Assembly (NCBI GenBank): GCA_934511365.1
Contig: CAKSWC010000004.1
Span: 62,001 to 126,000 of the forward strand
Reading direction: 5' to 3'
DNA length: 64,000 bases
Origin: an uncultured Eubacteriales bacterium
GTDB taxonomy: Bacteria > Bacillota > Clostridia > Oscillospirales > Acutalibacteraceae
Shown: in pieces, positions 50,392 through 59,469 of the stretch
Layout: the number at the start of each line of letters is the position of its first letter
Numbering within the stretch: the stretch's first letter is position 1
The notes under the pieces: generated by a model
Database searches by the model: none
Seen by the model: the letters and a program-made list of their open reading frames with translations, nothing else
What the model was told of the DNA's origin: nothing
Made by a program: the position numbers and the translations under genes

Positions 50392-52029
50392 ATGGCTAAA
50401 CAAATTATTTACGGTGAAGAGGCAAGAAAAGCCCTTCAGGCAGGTATTGATAAACTTTCAAACACAGTTAAAATCACCCTCGGCCCCAAAGGCAGAAATG
50501 TTGTTATCGACAAAAAGTACGGCGCTCCCCTCATCACGAATGACGGCGTCACCATTGCAAAGGAAATTGAACTTGAGGACGCTTTTGAAAACATGGGCGC
50601 TCAGCTTGTTAAGGAAGTTGCAACAAAAACCAATGACGTTGCCGGAGACGGAACAACAACCGCAACCTTGCTCGCTCAGGCTCTTGTCCGCGAGGGAATG
50701 AAGAATGTTGCCGCCGGAGCAAACCCGATGGTTGTTAAAAAAGGCATCAAAAAGGCTGTTGATGCTGCCGTTGAGGCCGTTAAGAAAAACTCAAGCCCTG
50801 TAACCACCGCAGAGGACATTGCAAGAATTGCAACCGTTTCCTCCGCCGATGAAACAGTCGGAAAGCTCATTGCCGAGGCAATGGAAACCGTTACAACGGA
50901 CGGCGTTATCACCGTTGAGGAATCCAAAACCGCAGAAACCGGCAAAGAAGTTGTTGAGGGTATGCAGTTTGACCGCGGATATATTTCACCCTACATGGCA
51001 ACAGACGCAGACAAGATGGAGGCTGTTATTGACGATGCTTCAATCCTCATCACGGACAAGAAAATTTCCAACATTCAGGAAGTTCTTCCCCTCCTTGAGC
51101 AGGTTCTTCAGGCAGGCAAAAAGCTTGTTATCATTGCAGAGGACGTTGAGGGCGAGGCTCTTGCAACGCTGCTCCTCAACAAACTGCGCGGAACCTTCAC
51201 CTGCGTTGCCGTTAAGGCTCCCGGCTTTGGCGACAGACGCAAAGAAATGCTTCAGGACATTGCAATCCTCACCGGCGGTCAGGTAATCACCTCTGACCTC
51301 GGTCTTGAGCTTAAGGAAGCAACCGTTGATATGCTCGGCAATGCACGCCAGGTTAAGGTTACAAAAGAGAACACCATTATTGTTGACGGCGCAGGCGACA
51401 AAGACGCAATCAAGGCCAGAGTCAACCAGATTAAAGCTCAGATTGAGTCTTCAACCTCTGAATTCGACCGCGAAAAGCTTCAGGAACGCCTTGCAAAGCT
51501 TGCAGGCGGTGTTGCGGTAATCAAGGTTGGCGCCGCAACGGAAACGGAAATGAAAGAGAAAAAGCTCAGAATTGAGGACGCTCTTGCGGCAACAAAGGCT
51601 GCCGTTGAAGAAGGCATGGTTGCAGGCGGCGGTGTTGCACTGCTCAATGCAATTCCGGCTGTCAAGGCTCTTCTTGACGAAACGGAGGATCCGGACGAAA
51701 AGACCGGCATCAGAATTGTTGAAAAGGCTATTGAAGAACCTGTCCGCCAGATTGCAAGGAACGCAGGCCTTGAAGGCTCGGTAATCATCAACGAAATTGT
51801 TTCAAGCGGAAAAACCGGATATGGCTTCAACTTTGCAAAGGAAGAGTATGTTGACATGGCCACAGCCGGAATCCTTGACCCAACAAAGGTTACCCGTTCC
51901 GCACTCCAGAACGCTGCCTCCGTTGCTTCAATGGTTCTCACAACGGAATCGCTTGTTGCAGACATTCCCGACCCCGCGGCTGACGCTGCGCAGGCGGCTG
52001 CAATGGCTCAGGGCGGCGGAATGTACTAA
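50392..52029 (+). CDS. groEL: Chaperonin GroEL
   Basis: 545 residues, full length. ATP site TLGPKGRNVV and DGTTTATLLAQA (catalytic Asp in GDGTTT), apical domain GYISPYMATD, and a Gly/Met-rich end (AQGGGMY) in place of the usual GGM repeats. AAGGAGG before the ATG, 23 nt after groES. Confidence 0.99.
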   Translation: MAKQIIYGEEARKALQAGIDKLSNTVKITLGPKGRNVVIDKKYGAPLITNDGVTIAKEIELEDAFENMGAQLVKEVATKTNDVAGDGTTTATLLAQALVREGMKNVAAGANPMVVKKGIKKAVDAAVEAVKKNSSPVTTAEDIARIATVSSADETVGKLIAEAMETVTTDGVITVEESKTAETGKEVVEGMQFDRGYISPYMATDADKMEAVIDDASILITDKKISNIQEVLPLLEQVLQAGKKLVIIAEDVEGEALATLLLNKLRGTFTCVAVKAPGFGDRRKEMLQDIAILTGGQVITSDLGLELKEATVDMLGNARQVKVTKENTIIVDGAGDKDAIKARVNQIKAQIESSTSEFDREKLQERLAKLAGGVAVIKVGAATETEMKEKKLRIEDALAATKAAVEEGMVAGGGVALLNAIPAVKALLDETEDPDEKTGIRIVEKAIEEPVRQIARNAGLEGSVIINEIVSSGKTGYGFNFAKEEYVDMATAGILDPTKVTRSALQNAASVASMVLTTESLVADIPDPAADAAQAAAMAQGGGMY

Positions 52030-52071
52030 TTTAGATTTTAGATTCTAGATGTTAGATATTAGACATTAGAT
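52030..52071. repeat. Six tandem heptamers NTTAGAT
   Basis: Six 7-nt units (TTTAGAT twice, TCTAGAT, GTTAGAT, ATTAGAC, ATTAGAT) begin at the last base of the groEL stop codon. Same repeat as upstream of ispG. Confidence 0.85.
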
Positions 52072-52108
52072 TTAGCAAAAAAATCTGATATCCGTTAACC
52101 CAATAATA

Positions 52109-52145
52109 AAAACGGGACGGCTCACAAGCCGCCCTGTTTTTATAT
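52109..52145. terminator. Bidirectional terminator after groEL
   Basis: Stem GGGaCGGCT / AGCCGcCCT with A5 on one side and T5 on the other, between groEL and the convergent secreted protein gene. Confidence 0.75.
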
Positions 52146-52156
52146 TCAGATATAAA

Positions 52157-52786
52157 TCAAAGACCTTTGCTCAGTGCGCTCGCTCTGACAACCTTCAATG
52201 ATGAGCCGTCTTGCTTATAGCCATTTTCAGCCGCAACATTGCTCATTGCAATTCCGCGCTTTCCTCCGTGGAGCTTGATTGAAGTCCTCAGGCATGACGG
52301 GGTTGAGCCGGAAACAAGGTGGATTTTTGAAATCGAGTTCCAAACATTCGCGGCGAAGTACTCACAGTTTTTGACCGGAGTCCATTTTCCGCTGTAGCTG
52401 TTGATTTTTCTTGAAATACCGTTAAGCTCGCTTGCCGTAACGGTCTCGCTCAGCGAGTATCTTGCGCTTGCACCGAACTTGTTGACGCAGTATCTTTCAA
52501 CATTATAGTAGATACCCCTGCCCTCTTTACGGGTGTATCTGAATGTTCCGACAGATACAGCCTCGCCCGGCTCAAGCTCATAGATGCCAACGGTCAGCGT
52601 TCTGTCTGTAAGATTTTCAATATACAGCCACGAATGACCCGTTGAAAACGAATTCTTGAGATAAGAGACGATTGATACCCTTGCAACGATCTCATCGCCG
52701 TCCGCCGCAAAAGAGGGAAGCGCAAGCAAAAGCAGCATAAGCGCCGCAAGAAACAGGCAGAAAAGACGTCTGCGGAAATTTTTCAT
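52157..52786 (-). CDS. Secreted protein with permuted papain-like Cys/His pattern
   Basis: 209 residues. Signal peptide 1-27 (basic start, Leu-rich core, PSFAA). The mature part has GHSWLYIENLTD with a candidate active His and, about 85 residues later, KNCEYFAANVWNSIS with a candidate nucleophile Cys at a helix start. His before Cys is the order of circularly permuted NlpC/P60-LRAT-like enzymes, which hydrolyse or transfer amide or ester bonds. Substrate unknown; the assignment rests on the motif layout only. AAGGAG and a TTGACG/TATAAC promoter precede it. Confidence 0.65.
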   Translation of the reverse strand: MKNFRRRLFCLFLAALMLLLLALPSFAADGDEIVARVSIVSYLKNSFSTGHSWLYIENLTDRTLTVGIYELEPGEAVSVGTFRYTRKEGRGIYYNVERYCVNKFGASARYSLSETVTASELNGISRKINSYSGKWTPVKNCEYFAANVWNSISKIHLVSGSTPSCLRTSIKLHGGKRGIAMSNVAAENGYKQDGSSLKVVRASALSKGL

Positions 52787-52831
52787 GTTTTTTCATTACT
52801 CCTTTTTATATCTGCCCGGACATATTTTTTT

Positions 52832-52860
52832 GTTATAACGCACAAAGTTCAAAACGTCAA
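52832..52860 (-). promoter_or_regulatory. Promoter of the secreted papain-like gene
   Basis: TTGACG (52860-52855) and TATAAC (52837-52832), spacer 17 bp. Confidence 0.65.
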
Positions 52861-52944
52861 TTTTTTACTCTGATATTTCTTCAACAAAAAGACAGCACAA
52901 AAAGATGCAAGCAAATTATATTAATGCTCAAAAATATTTCAATA

Positions 52945-52985
52945 CAAAAAAGCCGAGGAAACGCCAAACAGCGCTTCCCCGGCTC
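52945..52985 (-). terminator. Terminator of microprotein gene 4
   Basis: AGCCG-GGGAAGCGC / GCGTTTCC-CGGCT stem with small mismatches, then TTTTTTG on the minus strand. Confidence 0.85.
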
Positions 52986-52995
52986 GTTAAATCAA

Positions 52996-53112
52996 TTATT
53001 CACCGTCTTTTTTGCCGATGTTCTTGAACTTTTCAATAAGATCCTTGATGAGCTTGATGTAATTTTCAATGAAATCAAGAATCTGGCCAACAACTTCTCT
53101 TGCCTTATCCAT
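52996..53112 (-). CDS. Leaderless amphipathic microprotein 4 (38 aa)
   Basis: 38 residues, MDKAREVVGQILDFIENYI followed by KLIKDLIEKFKNIGKKDGE. The whole peptide up to residue 32 is one regular amphipathic helix with Val7, Val8, Ile11, Leu12, Phe14, Ile15, Ile19, Leu21, Ile22, Leu25, Ile26, Phe29 and Ile32 apolar; eight basic and eight acidic residues cancel. Closest in plan to microprotein 2 and to delta-toxin. AGGTG site, promoter and strong terminator define a single-gene unit. Too short for most gene callers. Unrecognised family. Confidence 0.77.
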   Translation of the reverse strand: MDKAREVVGQILDFIENYIKLIKDLIEKFKNIGKKDGE

Positions 53113-53148
53113 TATCAATTTCACCTCCAACTTTTAATGGTTATAAGT

Positions 53149-53177
53149 ATATTAATATATTTGTAATAATAAGTCAA
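53149..53177 (-). promoter_or_regulatory. Promoter of microprotein gene 4
   Basis: TTGACT (53177-53172) and TAATAT (53154-53149), spacer 17 bp. Confidence 0.75.
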
Positions 53178-53229
53178 TATCTATTCGGAATATTAAAAAG
53201 TTTTTATAATTGTTAATTGTCTTGTCTCA

Positions 53230-54195
53230 TTAAAATGTACACTTTTTACAACTTCGTCTACTTTTTCCTTCAACAATTTTTAACGAAAAGTTTGCAATTC
53301 TCTCTGCGAACGGAAAAAGCGCCGCGGTGCAAAAAACATTGAACAAAACGTGGACAATGCAAACAAAGGTTTTTCCTTCCTCAATGCGTTCAAACGGCGC
53401 AGCCAAATTGAAAAAGAGCGACAAAAGCAAAAACATCAGCGTTCCAAAAAGATTGAAAAACAAGTGAAAGACAGCCGTTGCCTTTGCCGTTTTTCCGGCG
53501 CGCAGAGCGGAAAAAAGCGTTGGAACGGTTGCGCCGATATTTTGGCCGCAAACAATGAACACTGCGCTTTCGCGTCCGATTGCACCAACACTGACGAGAG
53601 ATTGAAGAACACCCACAGTTGCCGAAGAGCTTTGCGCAAGTGCCGTTGCGGCAAAGCCGATAAAAACCGCCGCAAACTTTGAGGAAAAACGCAGGAAAAG
53701 CGCAGACAAAAATCCGTTTTCGTCAAGCGCCTTTGCGGCGTCCCTCATTGTTTCAATTCCAACAAAGAGCAAACCGAGCGCGCAAAAAAAGAACGCCGTG
53801 TTTTTTACTTTTCCGTTTTTTGCAATAAGCGCGCAGAACGCACCGCCGAGAATCAAAAACGGCGCGGCCGCCGAAAAATTGAGAACGGTCAAAACGCTCG
53901 TTACGGTTGTTCCGATGTTTGAACCCATTATTATTCCGATGCTTTGCGAAAGACTGAGCACTCCGCTGTCTGCAAGTGAAACAGCCGTAACCGTCACCGC
54001 CGCCGAGGACTGAACAACGGCCGTTGAAAGCGTTCCGGCAACAAGGCCGAAAAAACGGTTTGACGCGTATTTTTGAAGAACCGCTCCCGTCCTGCTTTCA
54101 AAAACGGCTTTCATTGACTCGCTCATTTCAACAACGGAAAAGAGAAAGATTCCGGTACCGCACAAAAGGGCAAAAAAGGCTTTTATGTTCATCAT
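53230..54195 (-). CDS. Na+/phosphate symporter-like membrane protein
   Basis: 321 residues with about nine hydrophobic segments. The two inverted QSS repeats that bind Na+ and phosphate in the Na/Pi-cotransporter (PF02690) family are seen as TLSTAVVQSSAAVTVTAV and TALAQSSSATVGVLQSL, with GSNIGTTVT and GQNIGATVPT following each. Unlike many bacterial members it has no C-terminal PhoU-like domain, so it is a short form. Single gene on the minus strand. Confidence 0.88.
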   Translation of the reverse strand: MMNIKAFFALLCGTGIFLFSVVEMSESMKAVFESRTGAVLQKYASNRFFGLVAGTLSTAVVQSSAAVTVTAVSLADSGVLSLSQSIGIIMGSNIGTTVTSVLTVLNFSAAAPFLILGGAFCALIAKNGKVKNTAFFFCALGLLFVGIETMRDAAKALDENGFLSALFLRFSSKFAAVFIGFAATALAQSSSATVGVLQSLVSVGAIGRESAVFIVCGQNIGATVPTLFSALRAGKTAKATAVFHLFFNLFGTLMFLLLSLFFNLAAPFERIEEGKTFVCIVHVLFNVFCTAALFPFAERIANFSLKIVEGKSRRSCKKCTF

Positions 54196-54322
54196 TTGTT
54201 CCTTTCAAAAAAGCACGCTTTCCGCTATTTTGAATCTCAGCTCAGTGCCGAACAGCGCAGCAGTATATAATAATGTATAGCGCAATTTTTCCGCTCATAT
54301 GACGGAAAAAGCCGTCTTTGTA

Positions 54323-54350
54323 TTGACAACAGCACGATTTATCATATAAT
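54323..54350 (+). promoter_or_regulatory. Promoter of the GH20 gene
   Basis: TTGACA at 54323-54328 and TATAAT at 54345-54350, spacer 16 bp. A small GACGG/CCGTC hairpin lies just upstream at 54301-54316. Confidence 0.75.
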
Positions 54351-54422
54351 TAAATTGGAACAGGCTGTACGGCTCTTTATACGGCTTTTCAGAAGAAAGA
54401 ATGAATGAACGGAGGACAGACA

Positions 54423-55913
54423 ATGTCAGTTAATGTTATTCCCATGCCGAACAAACTTTTTGAATACGGCGGAGAAAAAAACTTCCGCGAAAGCGACTTT
54501 GTCTTTGAAAAAAAGGATTGTCTTGGCGAAGAGGGCTATGAAGTTTTGATAAGCGAGGATGGCGTTTTTGTTTCATACAGCACCGAAAAGGGTCGCTTTT
54601 ACGCCGGAAAAACGCTTGAACTGCTCAAAAAAGAAAACGGCAGTCTGCCGTTTGTGAGAATCAGTGACTCCCCGCGCTTTAAATTCCGCGCTTTCATGAT
54701 CGACAGCGCACGCCATATGCAGTCAATAGGCGAAATTAAAAAGTACATTGAGGCCGCCGCACTCTATAAATTCAATGTTTTCCATTGGCACCTCACGGAC
54801 GACCAGGGCTGGCGGATTGAAATTGAAAAATATCCCGAGCTGACTAAGGTTGGCGCATTCAGAAACGGCCATGGTTTCGGCAGCAAAAACAAAGCCGTCT
54901 ACGGCGGATATTACACCAAGGACGAAATCAGAGACATTGTTGAATTCTGCCGCGAGCGCCACATTGACGTCATTCCGGAAATTGATATGCCCGGCCACAT
55001 GATTGCGGCCATTGCGGCCTATCCGGAGCTTTCCTGCAACGGAAAGCCCATAAGCGTTGATACCAACGCCGGGATCCACAAAACCATCCTTTGCGCCGGA
55101 AACGAAAAAGTCTTTGACTTTTGCTTTGACGTGATTGACGAGGTCTGCGAGCTTTTCCCGTATGAATACTTCCACATTGGCGGCGATGAAGCGCCGAAGA
55201 ATCGCTGGGATGTCTGCCCAAAATGCAAAGAGCGTATCCGCGAGGAGGAACTCAAGGACTCCGAAGAGCTTCAGGGCTATTTTGTTAACCGCATCATTGA
55301 CCACCTCAAAGAAAAAGGAAAAAAGCCCGTTGTTTGGAACGAGAGCCTCAAAAGCAAAATGCTGCGCCCCGGCGCCCTTGTTTCCGATTGGATGGACAAG
55401 GAACACCTGTGTGAAAACTGGGCGAACAACGGCGGAAAAATCATTATTGAGGACTTTTTCCATTACTATCTTGACTATAATTACGGAATTACGCCGCTTA
55501 AGAAAACATATACTTTTAACCCGATGCTTGAAAAACTTGACATTGAGGGAAGGAAAAACGTCCTTGGCGTTGAAACACCAATTTGGACGGAGTTTGTTGA
55601 AAACTTTGAGCGCCTTTGCTATCTCTGCTTCCCGCGAATGATGGCCGTTGCCGAAAGCGGCTGGACAAACTGGGGAAGAAGGAACTATCCGGACTTTGTC
55701 AGAAGAGCCGAGGAAAACCGCCCGCTCCTTCTTTCAATGGGTATCAACATGGCGCCCAAAAGCGACTGGGATCCCCTCCCCCTCGGAAGGCTCAAAGGTC
55801 AGCTTTCGCATTACACAAACTTCCTCAACAAAGAAAGCATCCGCTTTGCCCGCGAAAACCGGAAAGAGGACAAGGAAGCAAAAAAACGCAAAGCAGCCGC
55901 CAAAGACCGATAA
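54423..55913 (+). CDS. Beta-N-acetylhexosaminidase, GH20
   Basis: 496 residues. GH20b-like N-terminal domain, then the catalytic barrel: SPRFKFRAFMIDSARHMQS, NVFHWHLTDDQGWRIEI, IPEIDMPGHMIAAI and the catalytic pair in EYFHIGGDEAPKNRW. No signal peptide, so it should act in the cytoplasm on imported GlcNAc- or GalNAc-containing oligosaccharides. A short basic C-terminal tail (KEAKKRKAAAKDR). GGAGG before the ATG at 54423. No sugar transporter is adjacent. Confidence 0.95.
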   Translation: MSVNVIPMPNKLFEYGGEKNFRESDFVFEKKDCLGEEGYEVLISEDGVFVSYSTEKGRFYAGKTLELLKKENGSLPFVRISDSPRFKFRAFMIDSARHMQSIGEIKKYIEAAALYKFNVFHWHLTDDQGWRIEIEKYPELTKVGAFRNGHGFGSKNKAVYGGYYTKDEIRDIVEFCRERHIDVIPEIDMPGHMIAAIAAYPELSCNGKPISVDTNAGIHKTILCAGNEKVFDFCFDVIDEVCELFPYEYFHIGGDEAPKNRWDVCPKCKERIREEELKDSEELQGYFVNRIIDHLKEKGKKPVVWNESLKSKMLRPGALVSDWMDKEHLCENWANNGGKIIIEDFFHYYLDYNYGITPLKKTYTFNPMLEKLDIEGRKNVLGVETPIWTEFVENFERLCYLCFPRMMAVAESGWTNWGRRNYPDFVRRAEENRPLLLSMGINMAPKSDWDPLPLGRLKGQLSHYTNFLNKESIRFARENRKEDKEAKKRKAAAKDR

Positions 55914-55979
55914 ATATTTAACTACTCTTTAGCTTCATAAGGATAATTGAATCAACAAAGAAAAAGGGAGGAATTCGTC

Positions 55980-56405
55980 ATGTATTGCAGAAACTGCAAC
56001 GCGCCGAACCCGGAAAACAGCCGCTTTTGCAACAACTGCGGCGCCCCTTTGGCCGGCACCGAACCGCAGCAGGGGCCTTGCGGCGAGCAAACCGCGCCAA
56101 TCAACAACAGCTCGGCAATAATTGCTCTGATTGTTAACATTGCAATTTTTAATATTGTCGGTCTGGTTTTTGCAATTCTTTCTCTGATAAATTACAACAA
56201 CTATGAGGCCGCGATCCGTGTCTGCAATTTTCCTCTTGCGGAAAACTATAAAAACGCGTCAAAAAAATATTCAAAAATTGCTTTGATTTTTGCCGGACTC
56301 CTTTTTGCTGCGGAAATTGTTGTTGTAATAATTGTTTTTATCTGCACCAGCATTTTATCCGTCGGCGTTTTGAACAATGTTTTTGACTCAATTATTCACC
56401 ATTGA
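55980..56405 (+). CDS. Zinc-ribbon two-TM protein, copy 1
   Basis: 141 residues. N-terminal zinc ribbon MYCRNCNAPNPENSRFCNNCG, a short polar linker, then two membrane segments (about 45-70 and 103-135) separated by a cytosolic loop NYNNYEAAIRVCNFPLAENY. GGGAGG site. Paralogue of the next gene, 18 nt apart, same operon. Function unknown; similar zinc-ribbon membrane proteins are common in this group. Confidence 0.8.
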   Translation: MYCRNCNAPNPENSRFCNNCGAPLAGTEPQQGPCGEQTAPINNSSAIIALIVNIAIFNIVGLVFAILSLINYNNYEAAIRVCNFPLAENYKNASKKYSKIALIFAGLLFAAEIVVVIIVFICTSILSVGVLNNVFDSIIHH

Positions 56406-56423
56406 TTAGGGAGGTAATTTTAT

Positions 56424-57023
56424 ATGTATTGTAAAAACTGCAACACCTATAACGACGACAACAGCCGCTTTTGCAGCAACTGCGGCGCCGAGCTCGACGC
56501 TCCCGCAGCGCAGACCGCACCCCCTGCGCCCGAACAATACGCTCAGCCGGAAAACCAAGGCTATGAAAATCCGTATTCCGGGCAGCAGTATTCACAACCG
56601 CAGCAGCAGTACTCACAGCCTCAATACGGCTCTGCGCAGTATTCACAGCCCGGCTACAACGCGCCGGCATCAGTGCCGTTCAGCAATACCAAGGCGATCA
56701 TTGCAATCGTTTTGAACATTGTTATTTTCAATGTTATCGGACTCATCTTTGCAATTCTTTCCCTGACAAATTACAACAGCTATGAGTCCGCGTTCAGAGC
56801 CGGCAATATTCCTCTTGCCGAACAGCTCAAGGCAAAGTCTCAAAAATATTCAAAAATTGCAATTATTCTCTGCATCGTTTTCGCCGTCATCGGAGCGATT
56901 GCCGGCATCATCGCCTTCATCAGCGTGTTTATCTTTGCGGCCGACCAGAGTGTTTCCGCTTTTGATCCGAATGTTCTGCTTCCGGAAACTGCGGCACAGA
57001 CATTCACATCTTTCATTGCATAA
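56424..57023 (+). CDS. Zinc-ribbon two-TM protein with Gln/Tyr repeat linker, copy 2
   Basis: 199 residues with the same plan as copy 1: ribbon MYCKNCNTYNDDNSRFCSNC, two membrane segments and the conserved loop NYNSYESAFRAGNIPLAEQ. The linker is expanded by about 50 residues of Ser-Gln-Pro-Gln/Tyr repeats (QQYSQPQ units), a low-complexity region like that of surface-associated or condensate-forming proteins. GGGAGG site. Clear tandem duplication. Confidence 0.8.
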   Translation: MYCKNCNTYNDDNSRFCSNCGAELDAPAAQTAPPAPEQYAQPENQGYENPYSGQQYSQPQQQYSQPQYGSAQYSQPGYNAPASVPFSNTKAIIAIVLNIVIFNVIGLIFAILSLTNYNSYESAFRAGNIPLAEQLKAKSQKYSKIAIILCIVFAVIGAIAGIIAFISVFIFAADQSVSAFDPNVLLPETAAQTFTSFIA

Positions 57024-57040
57024 AACAAAAGCACAAAAGA

Positions 57041-57068
57041 GCGCCGTCCGAAAAAAATCGGACGGCGC
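57041..57068. terminator. Bidirectional terminator
   Basis: 11-bp perfect stem GCGCCGTCCGA / TCGGACGGCGC; A-rich before and T-rich after, between the zinc-ribbon genes and mutS2. Confidence 0.9.
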
Positions 57069-57073
57069 TTTCT

Positions 57074-59458
57074 TTATTTCAGCGTAACAATCGTTACACC
57101 GCTTTCTCCCTCGCCAAATGTTCCAAGCCGAAACGATTTGACATATTTACATTTTCTCAGATAATCCTGAATGCCGCGGCGCAAAACGCCGGTACCCTTT
57201 CCGTGGATAACGCTGATTTCGTTAAGGCCGAGACGCATACACCGGTCAAGGTGGCGCTCAAGCTCCATTATGCCCTCCTCAACATTCATTCCGCGCAGGT
57301 CGCATTCGGTTTTTTCCGCTCCGGCAACCTTGAACTCATGCTGCGCTTTTTTGGGCGCAGTGTGTTTTTTTTCGGTGCGTTTGGTTTTTGAAACGCGCAG
57401 GTTGCTTTTCGGGGTGCGCATTTTGATTATTCCGGCAAGGACTTCAACCTCGCCCTTTTTATCCTCAAGCGCAGTAACGGTTGCCGTTTTTCCAATATCG
57501 GCAAGAAGTACCTCGTCTCCAACCTTGAGCGAGGTTGGAACAACATAGCCGCTTTCGTCCGCAAGTGCCGCCGTGACCGGGTTGGTGATATCGTCAAACT
57601 CGCCGAGACTCTTTTTTAAAAGCTGCTTTGCTCTGCGGGCGGCCTCGGCCTTGTCTGCGGCCTTTGCGCTCTCCTTTTTAAGCTGCTCAAGCTCATTCAC
57701 AAGCGCGTATGCACTGCGTTTTGCCTGTTCAACAATTCTTTCGGCCTGCTGCTGCGCCCTGTCAAGCTCCTTTTTGCGCTCGTTCTCAATGCTGTCCTTA
57801 TATTTTTGAGCGTCCGCCTTGGCTTTTTCGGCTTCAATGCGGATTAACTCCGCCTCGTTTTTCTTTGCCTCATAATCCTGGCGGCTTTTTTCAAGCGACT
57901 CAATAACGTCCTCAAAGCTTGCGTTCTCGCTTGAAACAAGGGCTTTTGCGCGCTCAATCACGCTCTCTTCAATTCCGAGCCGGGAGGAAATTGCAAATGC
58001 GTTCGACCGTCCCGGAACGCCGATAAGCAGCCTGTATGTTGGCTTGAGCGAGGCAACGTCAAACTCGCAGCAGCCGTTTTCAACGCCGCTCGTTTCAAGC
58101 GCATAGACCTTCAGCTCCGCATAATGGGTCGTTGCGGCAATTTTTGCGCCCTTTTGGTGGATACGTTCAAGAATCGCCATTGCAAGAGCCGCACCCTCAA
58201 CGGGGTCGGTTCCGGCGCCAAGCTCGTCAATAAGCACAAGTGAGCGCTCGTTCGTTTGGCTGATTATTCTGACTATGTTCGTCATGTGTGACGAAAAGGT
58301 TGAAAGCGACTGTTCAATGCTCTGCTCATCTCCGATATCGGCAAAAACGTGTTCAAAAACTGAGACCTCGCTCCTGTCTCCGGCCGGGAGCATGAGTCCG
58401 CACATCGCCATGAGCGAAAACAGGCCGAGCGTCTTGATTGAAACGGTCTTTCCGCCCGTATTAGGTCCGGTAATGATGAGCGAATCAAAGTCCGTTCCGA
58501 GTCTTATATCGGTTGCAACAACCTTTTTCGGGTCAATGAGCGGATGGCGCGCTTTGTTGAGAATAATTCTTCCGCTGTCGTTAAGCGTGGGAGTCATCGC
58601 TTTCATTTCATAGGCAAGTTTTGCCTTTGCAAAAATCACGTCAAGCTCAACGGCGCATTCATAGCTGCCTTTGATTCCGTCATAAAAGCTTCCGGCCTCG
58701 GCCGAAAGATCAAACAAAATCCGGTCAATTTCCTCCTGTTCCTTGCCTTGGAGAACCTTAATTTCGTTGTTCGCTTCAACAACGCCGGCCGGCTCAATGA
58801 AAACGGTTGCTCCGCTTGAGGAAGTGTCATGAACAAGGCCGCTGATTTCTCCCCGGTGTTCAATTTTGACGGGAACAACATATCTTCCGTTGCGCATTGT
58901 GACTATCGCTTCACGCAGGGCTTTCTGATACTGAGAGGAGCGGATCATTTTGTCAAGCCTATCGCGTACCTTTGACGAGGCGGCTCTGATTTTGCGCCGG
59001 ATATCATACAGCGCCGGAGAGGCGTTATCGCTCATCTCGTCCTCGCTGATAATTGCCGAGGTGATTTTATCTTCAAGATACTTGTTCGGTGTGAGCGCGT
59101 CAAAATAGACATCAATCGAACAACGCACGCCGTCGTTCTTGCTGCGCCACTGTGTGATTCCCCGTATTGACCGCAGAACCTCCGCAACGTCAAGAAGCTC
59201 GCGCATTGAAAGCACACTTCCGGCGTTCGCCCTGGCGAGGGCGTTGTTGACGTTTTTCAGCCCTCCGAAAGACGGAGCGCCAAAGCGCGCCATAAGCATA
59301 TGCGCGTCCGTTGTCTGGTTAAGCAGCGCCTGCGCCGAGTCAAGGTCCGTTTGCGGCTCAAGCTTTTCAATCTCGCTTTTTCCGTCCTCGCTGCAAACAA
59401 ACGAGGAAAGCTTGCTGAGAATTTTGTCAAGGTCAAGAGCTATGTAATCTCGGTTCAA
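57074..59458 (-). CDS. mutS2: MutS2 family protein (Smr domain; RqcU-like)
   Basis: 794 residues. MutS-type ATPase with TGPNTGGKTVSIKT (Walker A), LVLIDELGAGTDPVEG (Walker B/D loop) and ATTHYAELK; a long coiled coil (about 510-640); a KOW-like region (VGDEVLLADIGKTATV); and the C-terminal Smr nuclease-like domain with ECDLRGMNVEEG and HGKGTGVLRRG. Members act on collided ribosomes or suppress homologous recombination. No mismatch-recognition domain, as expected. Complete. Confidence 0.97.
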   Translation of the reverse strand: MNRDYIALDLDKILSKLSSFVCSEDGKSEIEKLEPQTDLDSAQALLNQTTDAHMLMARFGAPSFGGLKNVNNALARANAGSVLSMRELLDVAEVLRSIRGITQWRSKNDGVRCSIDVYFDALTPNKYLEDKITSAIISEDEMSDNASPALYDIRRKIRAASSKVRDRLDKMIRSSQYQKALREAIVTMRNGRYVVPVKIEHRGEISGLVHDTSSSGATVFIEPAGVVEANNEIKVLQGKEQEEIDRILFDLSAEAGSFYDGIKGSYECAVELDVIFAKAKLAYEMKAMTPTLNDSGRIILNKARHPLIDPKKVVATDIRLGTDFDSLIITGPNTGGKTVSIKTLGLFSLMAMCGLMLPAGDRSEVSVFEHVFADIGDEQSIEQSLSTFSSHMTNIVRIISQTNERSLVLIDELGAGTDPVEGAALAMAILERIHQKGAKIAATTHYAELKVYALETSGVENGCCEFDVASLKPTYRLLIGVPGRSNAFAISSRLGIEESVIERAKALVSSENASFEDVIESLEKSRQDYEAKKNEAELIRIEAEKAKADAQKYKDSIENERKKELDRAQQQAERIVEQAKRSAYALVNELEQLKKESAKAADKAEAARRAKQLLKKSLGEFDDITNPVTAALADESGYVVPTSLKVGDEVLLADIGKTATVTALEDKKGEVEVLAGIIKMRTPKSNLRVSKTKRTEKKHTAPKKAQHEFKVAGAEKTECDLRGMNVEEGIMELERHLDRCMRLGLNEISVIHGKGTGVLRRGIQDYLRKCKYVKSFRLGTFGEGESGVTIVTLK

Positions 59459-59469
59459 GTTTCTCCCTC

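Noticed and set aside
54723..55463. 246-codon ORF opposite the GH20 gene
   Set aside because: Antisense shadow created by codon bias of the hexosaminidase gene; no start signals.
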